A stretch of DNA of 64,000 bases, from positions 1 to 64,000 of the forward strand of contig NZ_JALQCW010000068.1 in the NCBI RefSeq assembly GCF_023241715.1, read 5' to 3'. This DNA is from Pseudomonas morbosilactucae (GTDB lineage Bacteria > Pseudomonadota > Gammaproteobacteria > Pseudomonadales > Pseudomonadaceae). How positions within the stretch are numbered: position 1 is the first letter of the stretch; the number at the start of each line of letters is the position of its first letter. Below the pieces are notes generated by a model. It saw only the letters and a program-made list of their open reading frames with translations, did no database searches and had not been told where the DNA came from. Positions 1 to 7,396 of this stretch are shown piece by piece. A program made the position numbers and the translations under genes.

Positions 1-45
1 GGCCTTTGTTCACCAAATTAAAAATAAACCCCGATCAGGAGACAC

Positions 46-450
46 ATGGCACAAGATAAAGTATCAATAAGAATTTCAAAAGAAGACATGCAGAAATTTA
101 ACGACCTCGCTTCTAGTCTTTCAATGACTAAAACAGCAATAATCAAAAAGATTGTTAACGATGGCTTTGCTCAAACCGTTGAGTTCAATAACCCTGCGTT
201 AATTGCTTCTGCTGAAAAAATTCAAGAAACCTTGAAAGATATTGAAAGTGAGTTGAAAGACATCGGCAACAACATTAACCAAATCGCTACAAAATTGAAT
301 TCCGATGAAGAACTTACTGAAACAAACAAAAAGCTAGTTGTAGCTGCTTTGAAAGTCATCGAAAAATCATCATCACGTTTCGAGTATCTTTCTGATTGGA
401 TTTCTACAAGAACCAAAAAAACAGTAATCAAAAAGAGAGGCTCAAAATGA
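46..450 (+). CDS. MobC-like ribbon-helix-helix mobilization accessory protein
   Basis: A 134-residue protein whose first ~40 residues (VSIRISKEDMQKFNDLASS, then SMTKTAIIKKIV) look like a ribbon-helix-helix DNA-binding fold, followed by a helical, probably coiled-coil tail (residues 60-115) and a basic end. Small proteins of this type encoded just before a relaxase usually bind the transfer origin and help the relaxase melt and nick it. Its stop overlaps the start of the relaxase gene (ATGA), so the two are translationally coupled. The ATG has a good AGGAG ribosome site at 36-40. The promoter and any oriT would lie left of the window or in its first 45 bases. The mobilization role is inferred mainly from the neighbour. 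Confidence 0.7.
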   Translation: MAQDKVSIRISKEDMQKFNDLASSLSMTKTAIIKKIVNDGFAQTVEFNNPALIASAEKIQETLKDIESELKDIGNNINQIATKLNSDEELTETNKKLVVAALKVIEKSSSRFEYLSDWISTRTKKTVIKKRGSK

Positions 451-2000
451 TCAGAAAGAAATTAAGTAAATTACCTGACAGTGCAGCCATGGGCCGCACG
501 ATGAATTACGCCTTATCAAAAGCCGCTTTGGTTGGCGGTAGTGAAGTAAAATTTGAAGGCACCAGCATAAAAGACTATGTGAAGCTTGGCGTTAAGAAGT
601 GCGATCAGATTAACAATAAACACGATGGTAAAACAGGAAGAAAACAAGAAGTTCAAGGCTTGCACGAAATGATCAGCTTTGATGTGTCCGATAAAATCAC
701 ACCCGAAAAAGCTGCTGAATTAGCGTTGGGCGTGTGGCGTGATGTTCTTAAAATAGACAAACACAGGCACCGCTGGGCCGTTCACACTGATACAGATAAA
801 ATCCATGTTCACTTGATCTGGAATAAAAGAGATAACGGCGGCAAGGTATACGAACAATTACATGATTATGCTTTGTTTGAAAAAGCCCTTCACAAAACCG
901 AAATCGAAAACGGTTTAAAAGTCGTTGAAAATAGAAACTTCTTAAAACCCGGAATGCCTACAAATCCCCAACCTTCAAACGAATACAGGCTTGAAAACCG
1001 TGGGATAAAGTCCGAGAAGACCAAATTTAAAGAAGCGGTAAATGCCGCAACTGATAAGGCTATGACCGCTGGCGAGTTCCTTGAATTTCTTGATAATGAC
1101 GGCTTCACGTTGATCACCAACGGGAACAATGCCTATTCCCTGGAGAAAGACGGCCAGATCTTCAAAGCCTCTGAGGTTGGAGCTTCTTACAAAGCTCTTA
1201 AAGCCCGTTTTGGCGACGATCCCCAGTTCGGTGACACGCTTGCACGTCTTGGAGTGAAAACGGCTCCTGTGCGTGATTATGGAAGCATTGGCGGCGATTT
1301 TCATGATGAGCAATCAAGCATCACAGAAAAGAGGATCAAGAAATCTAATCGTGTGCTAGATACCCGGTTCGATACGCCTGATGGTCTTGATTTTTTTTAC
1401 AAAGGGACGAATAAGAAAGCTTTTGAATATGATCCAGTGGCGGGCCGTGCTGACTTCAACACTAACAGCCTAATGGCGATCAAGGCGGGCTTGCAGAAGC
1501 TCACAGAGAGCGGCAAACCTCAAACCTTGCACCTGTCAGGAACGGACGATTTTAAGCGTGCTGCATGGCTTCAATTTTCCATGATGGGGTTAGATCAAAA
1601 AGGCTATTCGTTGAAAGGTTTTAAACCGACTGCCGAAGATAAAGAAAAACTTGAAAAAATGAAGCTTGAAAATTCAGCCTTTAAGAAGCCGATTGAAGAA
1701 AACAATATCAAAGCTTTACCCACTGAAAAACCTGATGAAAAACCCTCAATCGGTGATAGTGCCAAAGGCAGTGCAAAAGAAGCCGCATCAACAACCAGAG
1801 ATGCAGCAGTAGGTTTGCTCGAGGGTTCAGTAAATGCTGCTGTTGATGTGTTTACTTCAAAAGACACAGTAGGCGTTCAAAGTGAAATGCTTTCAGAAAT
1901 GCGAGTGCTTGCAGCACAAGCAGAAAGTAAAAAACAAAATGCTGAAAGTGAGCATCATCAAAATAAAAGAAGCCGACTACAAAAACCTAGCCCACATTAA
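447..2000 (+). CDS. MobA/VirD2-type relaxase
   Basis: A 517-residue conjugative relaxase, the enzyme that nicks one strand at the plasmid transfer origin and pilots it into the recipient. The histidine triad is plain: H113-x-D115, then H120-V-H122-LIWN, the metal-binding motif III of the MOBP/MobA group. Tyr21 in the N-terminal GRTMNYALSK segment is the likely nicking tyrosine. Residues ~305-415 look like the extra domain often found in the C-terminal half of relaxases (tentatively LPD7-like). The tail is charged and low-complexity. I chose the ATG at 447, with GAGAGG just upstream, over an in-frame TTG at 396; it overlaps the upstream gene by 4 bases. The AT-rich composition is unlike the chromosome further right. 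No coupling protein or full type IV secretion set is visible, so the element would be mobilizable, not self-transmissible. Confidence 0.9.
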   Translation: MIRKKLSKLPDSAAMGRTMNYALSKAALVGGSEVKFEGTSIKDYVKLGVKKCDQINNKHDGKTGRKQEVQGLHEMISFDVSDKITPEKAAELALGVWRDVLKIDKHRHRWAVHTDTDKIHVHLIWNKRDNGGKVYEQLHDYALFEKALHKTEIENGLKVVENRNFLKPGMPTNPQPSNEYRLENRGIKSEKTKFKEAVNAATDKAMTAGEFLEFLDNDGFTLITNGNNAYSLEKDGQIFKASEVGASYKALKARFGDDPQFGDTLARLGVKTAPVRDYGSIGGDFHDEQSSITEKRIKKSNRVLDTRFDTPDGLDFFYKGTNKKAFEYDPVAGRADFNTNSLMAIKAGLQKLTESGKPQTLHLSGTDDFKRAAWLQFSMMGLDQKGYSLKGFKPTAEDKEKLEKMKLENSAFKKPIEENNIKALPTEKPDEKPSIGDSAKGSAKEAASTTRDAAVGLLEGSVNAAVDVFTSKDTVGVQSEMLSEMRVLAAQAESKKQNAESEHHQNKRSRLQKPSPH

Positions 2001-2028
2001 AAAAACGCCTTCAAGGCGTTTTCTTTTA
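2001..2028. terminator. Bidirectional rho-independent terminator
   Basis: The hairpin ACGCCTT-CAAGGCGT has an A-run on its left and a T-rich run on its right. It sits exactly between the convergent relaxase unit (+) and the rep-linked unit (-), whose last stop codon lies inside it, so it can end transcription from both sides. Confidence 0.85.
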
Positions 2029-2433
2029 TCTCAAAGTCCATAGCGTATCTGCGTAGATTTTGTCGTTCCATAATAGTGGCTGGCCGGTTCCATCATTTAG
2101 CCCATACACAATACTAGACATTGTGTAGTTTTCAGCCTTTAACGACTTGACGTAGTTGCCCACGCTAGCGAGCTGACCCACATTTGCAAATGAACTGATA
2201 TTGTAAATATCAACGTTGCACACACTTCCAGAAATCCCCGCACCAACGTCAATATTCACGCCCAAGCCTTGGGCATAATCTTTGATATATCTTGATGAAG
2301 CTTGACACATACTTTCGTCAGTTTGTGGTTTGACGAAAACGATATTCGCGTCAATTGTTGTCATGTAAGTGAAAGACGCATTTGCTGACATTGAAGCAAA
2401 TAATGCGATTGTTAAAATTGAAAGCTTGATCAT
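2026..2433 (-). CDS. Secreted protein of unknown function
   Basis: A 135-residue protein starting with a typical signal peptide (MIKLSILTIALFASMSANA, cleavage near residue 19), so it is probably exported to the periplasm or beyond. The mature part contains two cysteines (in ESMCQ and GSVCN) that could form a disulfide. I recognise no family. It is the last gene of the leftward unit that begins with rep, and its ATG overlaps the stop of the upstream small membrane gene (ATGA). Its stop lies in the shared bidirectional terminator. AT-rich codon use matches the rest of the plasmid-like region. Confidence 0.6.
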   Translation of the reverse strand: MIKLSILTIALFASMSANASFTYMTTIDANIVFVKPQTDESMCQASSRYIKDYAQGLGVNIDVGAGISGSVCNVDIYNISSFANVGQLASVGNYVKSLKAENYTMSSIVYGLNDGTGQPLLWNDKIYADTLWTLR

Positions 2434-2645
2434 TGTGATACCTCATCATTATTGTTTGTTTTGTTTTCTCTCCTTTGTGCTTCACCCTTCAAACCTAGCA
2501 ATGCGTAAATGCCAAGGCCTTGAATGGCGATCAATAAAAAAAATTGAATGTTGTAGAAATTTGCGGCTACTGCAAAATAAATCGAAGTAAAAAATGCGGC
2601 TAGTGCTATACCTAAAACTAAAATTACTATTTTCGATGTTTTCAT
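2430..2645 (-). CDS. Small two-helix membrane protein, unknown function
   Basis: About 71 residues beginning MKTSKIVILVLGIALAAFF, with two hydrophobic stretches (residues ~5-30 and ~35-55) and a short charged tail (RRENKTNNNDE). It is likely an inner-membrane protein with both ends on the same side. I chose the ATG at 2645; a longer frame reaches 2708 but adds a hydrophobic N-terminus starting from a weaker codon. It is coupled by ATGA to the next gene. Small membrane proteins in plasmid transfer or entry-exclusion modules can look like this, but nothing here proves such a role. Confidence 0.5.
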   Translation of the reverse strand: MKTSKIVILVLGIALAAFFTSIYFAVAANFYNIQFFLLIAIQGLGIYALLGLKGEAQRRENKTNNNDEVSQ

Positions 2646-2729
2646 TTCATTAAAAGATGTTGTTAATATTATTATATATAATAATATTAAAAAATCAAAT
2701 ACGAACAAAAAACCCTGTTCTGGGCTTAT

Positions 2730-3398
2730 TTATTCCTCGGATTTATTCAACGCTTTTTCTTGATCTTGCAATTTAGCAACGTTGCCTCTGTGCTTTTGTT
2801 TAATTGGCTCCAACTTTTTGTGATATTCGCGACTTAGTGCATTAGTCCATTCGGGGGTATAAATTACGTCTTTATACTGTGAATATACTTTCCAGCTTTC
2901 GGCTTCATATCTGCATTGTTCTTCTTGATAAAACCCCATTTTTGCAATGCTAGAAAGTGCGGCTAGATTGTCGCAACCACGCCCAAAGTCTCCAAATTCT
3001 TTTACTTCAAAACTACATTTACCCGGCGAAATAATAGAAACGTCGATGTGGTTTGTTGCATCATCGCCCAAAATACCGGTGGCTTTTTCGTAAACTTCTT
3101 GCACGCAGGTTATGACAGGCCCTTTGGGTGTATGTACATATTTTGGGGCTGCATCCGCTCTGGCTTGGTCTTCGGCATGTTGACGCGACCATTCTCGTTC
3201 TCTTTCTCTTTCCTCTTCTTCTAAATTCAATAAATGCTGTCTACCTCTTTCAGCATTTTCCCTGTTTACAGCTTCAATTTCTGAGCTTGTGCAATTGCCA
3301 TCAACGCACTTATCTGACCATACAAATCGAGATTTATAGGGTTCAGCAAAAGCATTAACTGAAAATAGAAGCGTTAAAAGCAACATCGTATTTTTCAT
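2730..3398 (-). CDS. Exported charged-helix protein, unknown function
   Basis: A 222-residue protein with a signal peptide (MKNTMLLLTLLFSVNAFA). It continues with a cysteine pair (DKCVDGNC), a very charged helical stretch rich in Glu and Arg (residues ~50-75, LEEEEREREREW), and a C-terminal part with four more cysteines (CVQEV, GKCSF, RGCDN, EQCRY). The ending is again helical and lysine-rich. Export plus six cysteines suggests a disulfide-stabilised periplasmic protein. I do not recognise the family. A GGGGGA ribosome site precedes the ATG. It lies in the leftward unit between two membrane-associated genes, which hints at an envelope-located assembly. Confidence 0.55.
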   Translation of the reverse strand: MKNTMLLLTLLFSVNAFAEPYKSRFVWSDKCVDGNCTSSEIEAVNRENAERGRQHLLNLEEEEREREREWSRQHAEDQARADAAPKYVHTPKGPVITCVQEVYEKATGILGDDATNHIDVSIISPGKCSFEVKEFGDFGRGCDNLAALSSIAKMGFYQEEQCRYEAESWKVYSQYKDVIYTPEWTNALSREYHKKLEPIKQKHRGNVAKLQDQEKALNKSEE

Positions 3399-3415
3399 AA
3401 TTTCCCCCTATGTTT

Positions 3416-4072
3416 TTAAAAGTTAATTCCTATATCGTGCAACGTATTGATTGCCATTTGAGCGGTGTGCGGTATATCGACAATCAACGCAGATGCAAAC
3501 ATGGTTATAATCGGTTTACCGTAGCCACTTTCTTTTGATGAACCATTTGATACTTGTGCAATCCCATAGGCTCCAACCGAAAAATAAATCAATCCAATAA
3601 TTTGAAAAAGTCCAATAATAATTTGGATATTCTCCAAGAATTTTTCGGCTGTGCCTCCGCTCGAAAGCTTTTCAATTCTGGCTTTCAATTCACCCGTAAG
3701 CCCCGAAACTTCAGTATTCATACAAGCGTTATTTATCGCACCTTCGGACACGACAAAACAGAAATCCCCGGCTTTGAAATAAGTATTTCCGAACACGCCA
3801 ATGGCTAACGTGACATTCATAAGAACAGCCCCGATGATGATGTAAATAAGCGGAACACTTTTACCCATTTTTCCGCCCTCATCGGTTAGCAATTTCAGCT
3901 TGTATGCACCGTTAACAAATAAGATAAATCCGGTCAAAAAAACTACGAGCTTGATCAATCCGATATTTGATGAAATCAATTCAACACGGGCGGCGGTTGC
4001 ATCACCGTCAGCGAACGCAACGGCAGGAAGGAAAAGCAGCGTTAAAAAGGTGATTACATTTCTTACATTCAT
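3416..4072 (-). CDS. Multi-pass membrane protein with signal peptide, unknown function
   Basis: About 218 residues. After a signal peptide (ending PAVAFA) there are hydrophobic segments at roughly residues 40-60, 78-100, 150-175 and 190-210. The pattern of a first helix ending in G-x-YKLK, then GGKMGKSVP and a second helix starting IYIIIGAVL, weakly recalls the IcmC/DotE and IcmD-like membrane subunits of IVB/IncI transfer systems; this is a resemblance of layout only. Two adjacent ATG codons exist (4075 and 4072); the second is better spaced from the AGGAG just upstream. It belongs to the rep-linked leftward unit. Confidence 0.55.
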   Translation of the reverse strand: MNVRNVITFLTLLFLPAVAFADGDATAARVELISSNIGLIKLVVFLTGFILFVNGAYKLKLLTDEGGKMGKSVPLIYIIIGAVLMNVTLAIGVFGNTYFKAGDFCFVVSEGAINNACMNTEVSGLTGELKARIEKLSSGGTAEKFLENIQIIIGLFQIIGLIYFSVGAYGIAQVSNGSSKESGYGKPIITMFASALIVDIPHTAQMAINTLHDIGINF

Positions 4073-4089
4073 CATTCTCCTGATCGATG

Positions 4090-4491
4090 TTAAACCGCTG
4101 AACTTGGCGGTTTTTGTTCACTTGGTGTTGATTTCGGTGCTTTGCTTTTCAATACTTCTTTTTGCACTTTTATGACAGCAACAACGGCTGGCAAAACGTT
4201 TATTTCGCTGAGTATTTCCCCTGTAAAAGGGTTGTATTCAAGATCGCCGGTAGTCATCTTATGTTCTATCAATTCGCTACTTTCGATTGCTGTAACAGCC
4301 AACAACAGAATTTGACGCAACATGGCCTCATTACCACCTTGGCTGATGGCATCGCCCAGCTTCATCGCTACGAGCTGACGCACTCGATCACTAGGGATGG
4401 TTGGCAATATGCTTTCAATGTGCGTAATCAATGCCTGAGCGGCAATGCTGACGTGTTTTAAATCTATTTCTTTGATTTCCTTTGCTTCCAT
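4090..4491 (-). CDS. Soluble helical protein of unknown function
   Basis: A 133-residue, mostly helical protein without signal peptide or membrane segment, ending in a Pro/Ser/Lys-rich tail. No family is recognised. It starts only 12 bases after the rep stop, so it is almost certainly co-transcribed with rep. Its position between the initiator and the exported/membrane genes could fit a regulator or cytoplasmic partner of that set. The last codons contain TTGGCGGTTTTT (4104-4115), close to the motif repeated elsewhere in this element. Confidence 0.55.
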   Translation of the reverse strand: MEAKEIKEIDLKHVSIAAQALITHIESILPTIPSDRVRQLVAMKLGDAISQGGNEAMLRQILLLAVTAIESSELIEHKMTTGDLEYNPFTGEILSEINVLPAVVAVIKVQKEVLKSKAPKSTPSEQKPPSSAV

Positions 4492-4503
4492 TTTCTCACC
4501 TCA

Positions 4504-5451
4504 TTAATTTGTTGTTTTTGACGCTTCGATTGTTTCTTTGAAGCTGTCAGGTATATCACTTTCAAAAGCATCTAAATTCAAACCTTTAACGGCTTTCTTT
4601 TCGATACTCGACGCTTTTAGTTTTTCAGCAATTGCTTTTTTTTCTTTAAAATCCTTGTAGAGCGACTTATAACTGTAATCGACTAAAAACCTTGTAGTTA
4701 CTCGATTATTTTTTTCTTCTTTAAAGTCTTCAATTAGGCCCATTTCTTGAAGTGCTTCATTGGCCTTTCTTATTTTCATTATGAATGTTTTGCTGGGCAT
4801 TTTATCGCTGATGCGAAATCGTTCTTTTAACATTTCAACACTGAAATAGTTTGTTTTGTTGCGTCTATTACAAACGTACAACACATAAAGAATACGCTGA
4901 TACTCATTAGTTAATAAGCTCAGCATCTTCGTGTCGATCTCGTACAACTCTTTGAGGCTACCAAAAAACTCAATAAAGCGTTTTGATACTTCAATCTTTC
5001 CACTTTTTTTAGTCAGCTCGCCAGTGATGAAGTTTAGAAAAACAGTTTTTGTTCCATCTTCCGTTTCTTCTTCATATTCAATATTGATCTTATTGAGCTT
5101 TCTAATTGACTGCTTGAAGATCGAAAAATACGTTGTTCTATGTGATGTTTTAACATCAAAGTCATTCATTATTTCATCAAGAGTAAATTCAAATTCATTG
5201 CTTTTGCTGCTGTATACTTTTCGCAAAATAAAAAGAAATACTTCAAAATCATTGAATATAGTCAACGACGTTGAAGCAATATGTATGTTTTTAGCATTGT
5301 GGTTTTTGGCTATTTCAAAGCCTCTCGGCTCTTTGTGAGCGTTTATTGTGTTGAACAATGGAAGAGCTAGAAAAACGCGAGGAACTGATACATAACCTTT
5401 CAGCTTGAACACTTCTTTTTCTTTGCCATTCTCTTTTAAAATGTATTTCAT
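4504..5451 (-). CDS. Plasmid replication initiator protein (Rep_3-like)
   Basis: A 315-residue basic protein with the layout of iteron-binding plasmid initiators built from two winged-helix domains (roughly residues 60-170 and 175-265). Segments such as TSHRTTYFSIFKQSIRKLNKI and NEYQRILYVLYVCNR...FSVEMLKERFRI look like their recognition helices. Such proteins bind iterons, open the origin and recruit the host helicase. The two perfect 20-bp direct repeats upstream (5597-5648) are the expected target. The ATG at 5451 has an AAGGGTG ribosome site. It is the first gene of a leftward unit of six. Family assignment is by appearance; the exact Rep class is uncertain. Confidence 0.75.
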   Translation of the reverse strand: MKYILKENGKEKEVFKLKGYVSVPRVFLALPLFNTINAHKEPRGFEIAKNHNAKNIHIASTSLTIFNDFEVFLFILRKVYSSKSNEFEFTLDEIMNDFDVKTSHRTTYFSIFKQSIRKLNKINIEYEEETEDGTKTVFLNFITGELTKKSGKIEVSKRFIEFFGSLKELYEIDTKMLSLLTNEYQRILYVLYVCNRRNKTNYFSVEMLKERFRISDKMPSKTFIMKIRKANEALQEMGLIEDFKEEKNNRVTTRFLVDYSYKSLYKDFKEKKAIAEKLKASSIEKKAVKGLNLDAFESDIPDSFKETIEASKTTN

Positions 5452-5596
5452 GGTTATTTTTCACCCTTGTTATACTTATAATTAACCACAAAAAAAACTA
5501 ATTACAAGCTTAAGACAGTAAAAAAATAACAAATGCTGTTAACCGTATTATCATGCTTTGAAATTACCCATATTTTAAAAGATAATCGGCACGAAA

Positions 5597-5648
5597 AAAT
5601 AAGGAGCGTTAACCGGAAGGGGGGAAATAAATAAGGAGCGTTAACCGG
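5597..5648 (+). repeat. Two iteron-like direct repeats upstream of rep
   Basis: The 20-base unit AAATAAGGAGCGTTAACCGG occurs perfectly at 5597-5616 and 5629-5648, a spacing of 32 bases (about three helical turns). The inner GTTAAC is itself palindromic, and GTTAACCG recurs at 5538-5545. The position just upstream of the initiator gene fits binding sites for Rep, for replication or autoregulation. Confidence 0.7.
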
Positions 5649-5800
5649 GATTTTTTAGATTTCCTTATTCTTGCGGGCTTATTCGAACGTTTTCACAAAA
5701 GAAAAGATATTTACTTCGTAAATCTATATATAAGATGTAGGGCAGAACGTCAAAAGCTCATCTGGTGGATCTAAAATCAAAAACCTTAACTGCTTAAACC

Positions 5801-5813
5801 TTGGCGGTTTATT
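5801..5813 (+). promoter_or_regulatory. Repeated motif TTGGCGGTTTATT, copy A
   Basis: Perfect core copy placed directly against the -35 box (TTGACA, 5814-5819) of the promoter for the 5871 gene. The same core with the same flanking promoter box recurs at 6579, which suggests an operator or activator site. Confidence 0.55.
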
Positions 5814-5842
5814 TTGACAAGATTTTTTTTTGAAATTATGAT
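5814..5842 (+). promoter_or_regulatory. Strong sigma-70 promoter for the 5871 gene
   Basis: A perfect -35 TTGACA (5814-5819), a 17-base spacer rich in T, and -10 TATGAT (5837-5842). Transcription would start near 5849, giving a leader of about 20 bases with AAGGA at 5857-5861 before the ATG at 5871. Confidence 0.8.
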
Positions 5843-5870
5843 CGGCGAACACCATCAAGGATCGTTGAAA

Positions 5871-6308
5871 ATGTCTAAATTGCTTGACCTACTCGCACAG
5901 CAAAAATCATTGGAAGCACAGATTGAAAGCCTAAAAGCTGACGCCAACGAAGCTAAGGTTCTTGATCTGGTTGAAGAGCTGGATGCTTTGCGTGAAAAAC
6001 ACGGCTATAACGAGGCTGATTTTGTTGGTGTGGTGCTTTCCTACTACAAAGTAGAAACCCCAGCCAAAACCGGCAAGAGCGTGAGCGACAACGCACCAAA
6101 GGCACCCAAGGAGCCTACGGATAAGTATAAGGTTGAGATCGATGGCGTAGAGTTCATCTTGAAGAAAGCGAAACAAGGCATTGCTAGTAAAGCAATGAAA
6201 GATAAAGGCTTTGCCACTTATTCTTTGTTCTTGGCTGACTTGATGCAGAAAAACGAGGTCGATACGTTTGAAGCTTTGATTGACAAGTTGAAAGCCGAAA
6301 AAATCTAA
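5871..6308 (+). CDS. Small coiled-coil protein, possibly H-NS-like
   Basis: A 145-residue protein. Residues 1-45 form an N-terminal coiled coil (MSKLLDLLAQQKSLEAQIESL), then comes a Pro/Lys-rich linker (KTGKSVSDNAPKAPKEP). The C-terminal domain (YKVEIDGVEFILKKAKQGIASKAMKDKGF) has alternating strands and helices. The coil-linker-small domain layout is that of H-NS/MvaT-type nucleoid proteins, which plasmids often carry to silence their own AT-rich genes, but the usual C-terminal DNA-contact motif is not evident. I chose the ATG at 5871 because it has a ribosome site and lies downstream of a perfect promoter; an in-frame TTG at 5814 is inside that promoter. It is a single-gene unit closed by its own terminator. 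Confidence 0.55.
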   Translation: MSKLLDLLAQQKSLEAQIESLKADANEAKVLDLVEELDALREKHGYNEADFVGVVLSYYKVETPAKTGKSVSDNAPKAPKEPTDKYKVEIDGVEFILKKAKQGIASKAMKDKGFATYSLFLADLMQKNEVDTFEALIDKLKAEKI

Positions 6309-6324
6309 AACCTAGCGACACCTT

Positions 6325-6349
6325 GAAGCCCCTTCACCGGGGCTTTTTT
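6325..6349 (+). terminator. Rho-independent terminator
   Basis: Stem AAGCCCC (6326-6332) and GGGGCTT (6339-6345) with a six-base loop and a following T-run, 17 bases after the stop of the coiled-coil gene. Confidence 0.85.
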
Positions 6350-6363
6350 ATGTCTTCAATTCC

Positions 6364-6376
6364 TTGGCGGTTTATT
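6364..6376 (+). promoter_or_regulatory. Repeated motif TTGGCGGTTTATT, copy B
   Basis: A perfect 13-base copy lying just after a terminator and not followed by a recognisable promoter, unlike copies A and C. Confidence 0.45.
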
Positions 6377-6578
6377 CCGTGAAAATAATTTATACAAAGT
6401 TTTGTCTAATTTATTTTTAGAAGATTTTGATATTTTTTAGTTTTCGTATTTTTGCAACGGTCATTTAATGGCTTGATTAAGCCTTTAACTGCGTGTCAAT
6501 AACATGTTTAAAATATATTTATGGTCGAACTTTATTTTAAAATAGGGTTTGACAATAACATCTTTCACACTAAAAAGT

Positions 6579-6591
6579 TTGGCGGTTTAAT
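6579..6591 (+). promoter_or_regulatory. Repeated motif TTGGCGGTTTAAT, copy C
   Basis: Matches the 13-base core except for one base and, like copy A, directly abuts a TTGACA box (6592-6597), at the same distance. Confidence 0.55.
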
Positions 6592-6620
6592 TTGACAAGG
6601 TCTTTTAATATGATTTAATA
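6592..6620 (+). promoter_or_regulatory. Sigma-70 promoter for the 6648 gene
   Basis: -35 TTGACA (6592-6597), a 17-base spacer and -10 TTAATA (6615-6620). An AAGGAGA ribosome site (6638-6644) precedes the ATG at 6648. Confidence 0.75.
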
Positions 6621-6647
6621 AAAGTAAGAAATTTAAAAAGGAGACTT

Positions 6648-7358
6648 ATGTTAAAAACAATTATCACTAAACCAAAAAAATTTGACGTTAGACAATTAGC
6701 TTATGATGCGTTCCGTTCTGCTGCTGTATTAAGTAAAGACAAAACCTATTCTAATCATAGACTAAATAAATATCTCATTATCAGTAATTACTCAACGGGC
6801 ATAAACGTCGCCAATGCTGTATTTAAGGACTATTTTAAGTCGGATGAATACACAGAGGCGAGAGCAAAAAAAATTCATATTATTGACCTTGACGAATATG
6901 ATTACGATTTTGCGGCGATAAAACTTTGCGTTGCAAAAGCATATAAGCCAGTTTCTTCGCTCTCTCAAACAAAAAAATATACTGATTATCTTGCATCAGA
7001 TGTTGAGAAGAACGCCACCAATAAAATCAATTTTGACCCGGCAGTGTGGGAGGTATTTTTAGATAAGCCTGAAACTGACTTTTTCAAATATCAAGAAGTT
7101 AGAAGAGAATACGTTGTAAGAATATCGCTTGTGAAAAACGGTCGAGTTTTCAAGAAAATAAAATGCAACATTGGCTACTTCACTTTGATCGCTGGTAGTA
7201 AGGCTTACGATTATCAAGAAGTAGAAAGCCAAGAAAAGAAAGCAACAAGACAATCACTTTTTCACCCATGCTTTGAACTCGGCGGCGTTGAATTTATGGC
7301 CGTATTTAATGATAAAATCAAGCATTATAGAGACTTGGTGGACATGCTTAAATATTAA
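6648..7358 (+). CDS. Orphan 236-residue protein of unknown function
   Basis: The start is clear, with AAGGAGA at 6638-6644. The protein is soluble and lysine/tyrosine-rich, without signal peptide, membrane helix or a motif I can name. It contains an acidic run (IIDLDEYDYDFAAIK, residues ~77-91) and ends with a helical segment (KIKHYRDLVDMLKY). It is expressed from its own promoter next to motif copy C and is followed by a terminator, so it is a self-contained cargo gene. It could be a phage-defence, maintenance or transfer factor, but nothing in the sequence decides this. Confidence 0.6.
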   Translation: MLKTIITKPKKFDVRQLAYDAFRSAAVLSKDKTYSNHRLNKYLIISNYSTGINVANAVFKDYFKSDEYTEARAKKIHIIDLDEYDYDFAAIKLCVAKAYKPVSSLSQTKKYTDYLASDVEKNATNKINFDPAVWEVFLDKPETDFFKYQEVRREYVVRISLVKNGRVFKKIKCNIGYFTLIAGSKAYDYQEVESQEKKATRQSLFHPCFELGGVEFMAVFNDKIKHYRDLVDMLKY

Positions 7359-7366
7359 AGCTAGTC

Positions 7367-7396
7367 AAAAAAAAGGCCCGATAAAGGGCTTTTTTC
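7367..7396 (+). terminator. Rho-independent terminator, probably bidirectional
   Basis: Short stem GCCC/GGGC with an A-run on the left and a T-run on the right, directly after the stop of the 6648 gene. Confidence 0.75.

Larger units (their letters stand above)
5452..5813. other. Putative plasmid origin region, AT-rich, no gene
   Basis: A gene-free stretch between the divergent rep gene and the 5871 gene. It holds two iteron-like direct repeats, a third GTTAACCG half-copy at 5538-5545, long A/T runs suited to strand opening, and presumably the rep promoter reading left. This is the expected place for the vegetative origin; no DnaA box was identified with confidence. Confidence 0.55.
6309..6647. 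other. Gene-free interval with two motif copies and a promoter
   Basis: No gene is seen. It contains the terminator of the upstream gene (6325-6349), motif copy B (6364-6376) without an adjacent TTGACA, a long AT-rich stretch, and motif copy C fused to the promoter of the 6648 gene. Confidence 0.6.

Noticed and set aside
2369..2590. Rightward small frame over the 2026 and 2430 genes
   Set aside because: It is antisense to the signal-peptide and membrane genes, lacks a ribosome site and has no sensible product.
5814..5870. TTG start at 5814 for the coiled-coil protein
   Set aside because: It lies inside a perfect promoter; the ATG at 5871 has a ribosome site and begins the coil cleanly.
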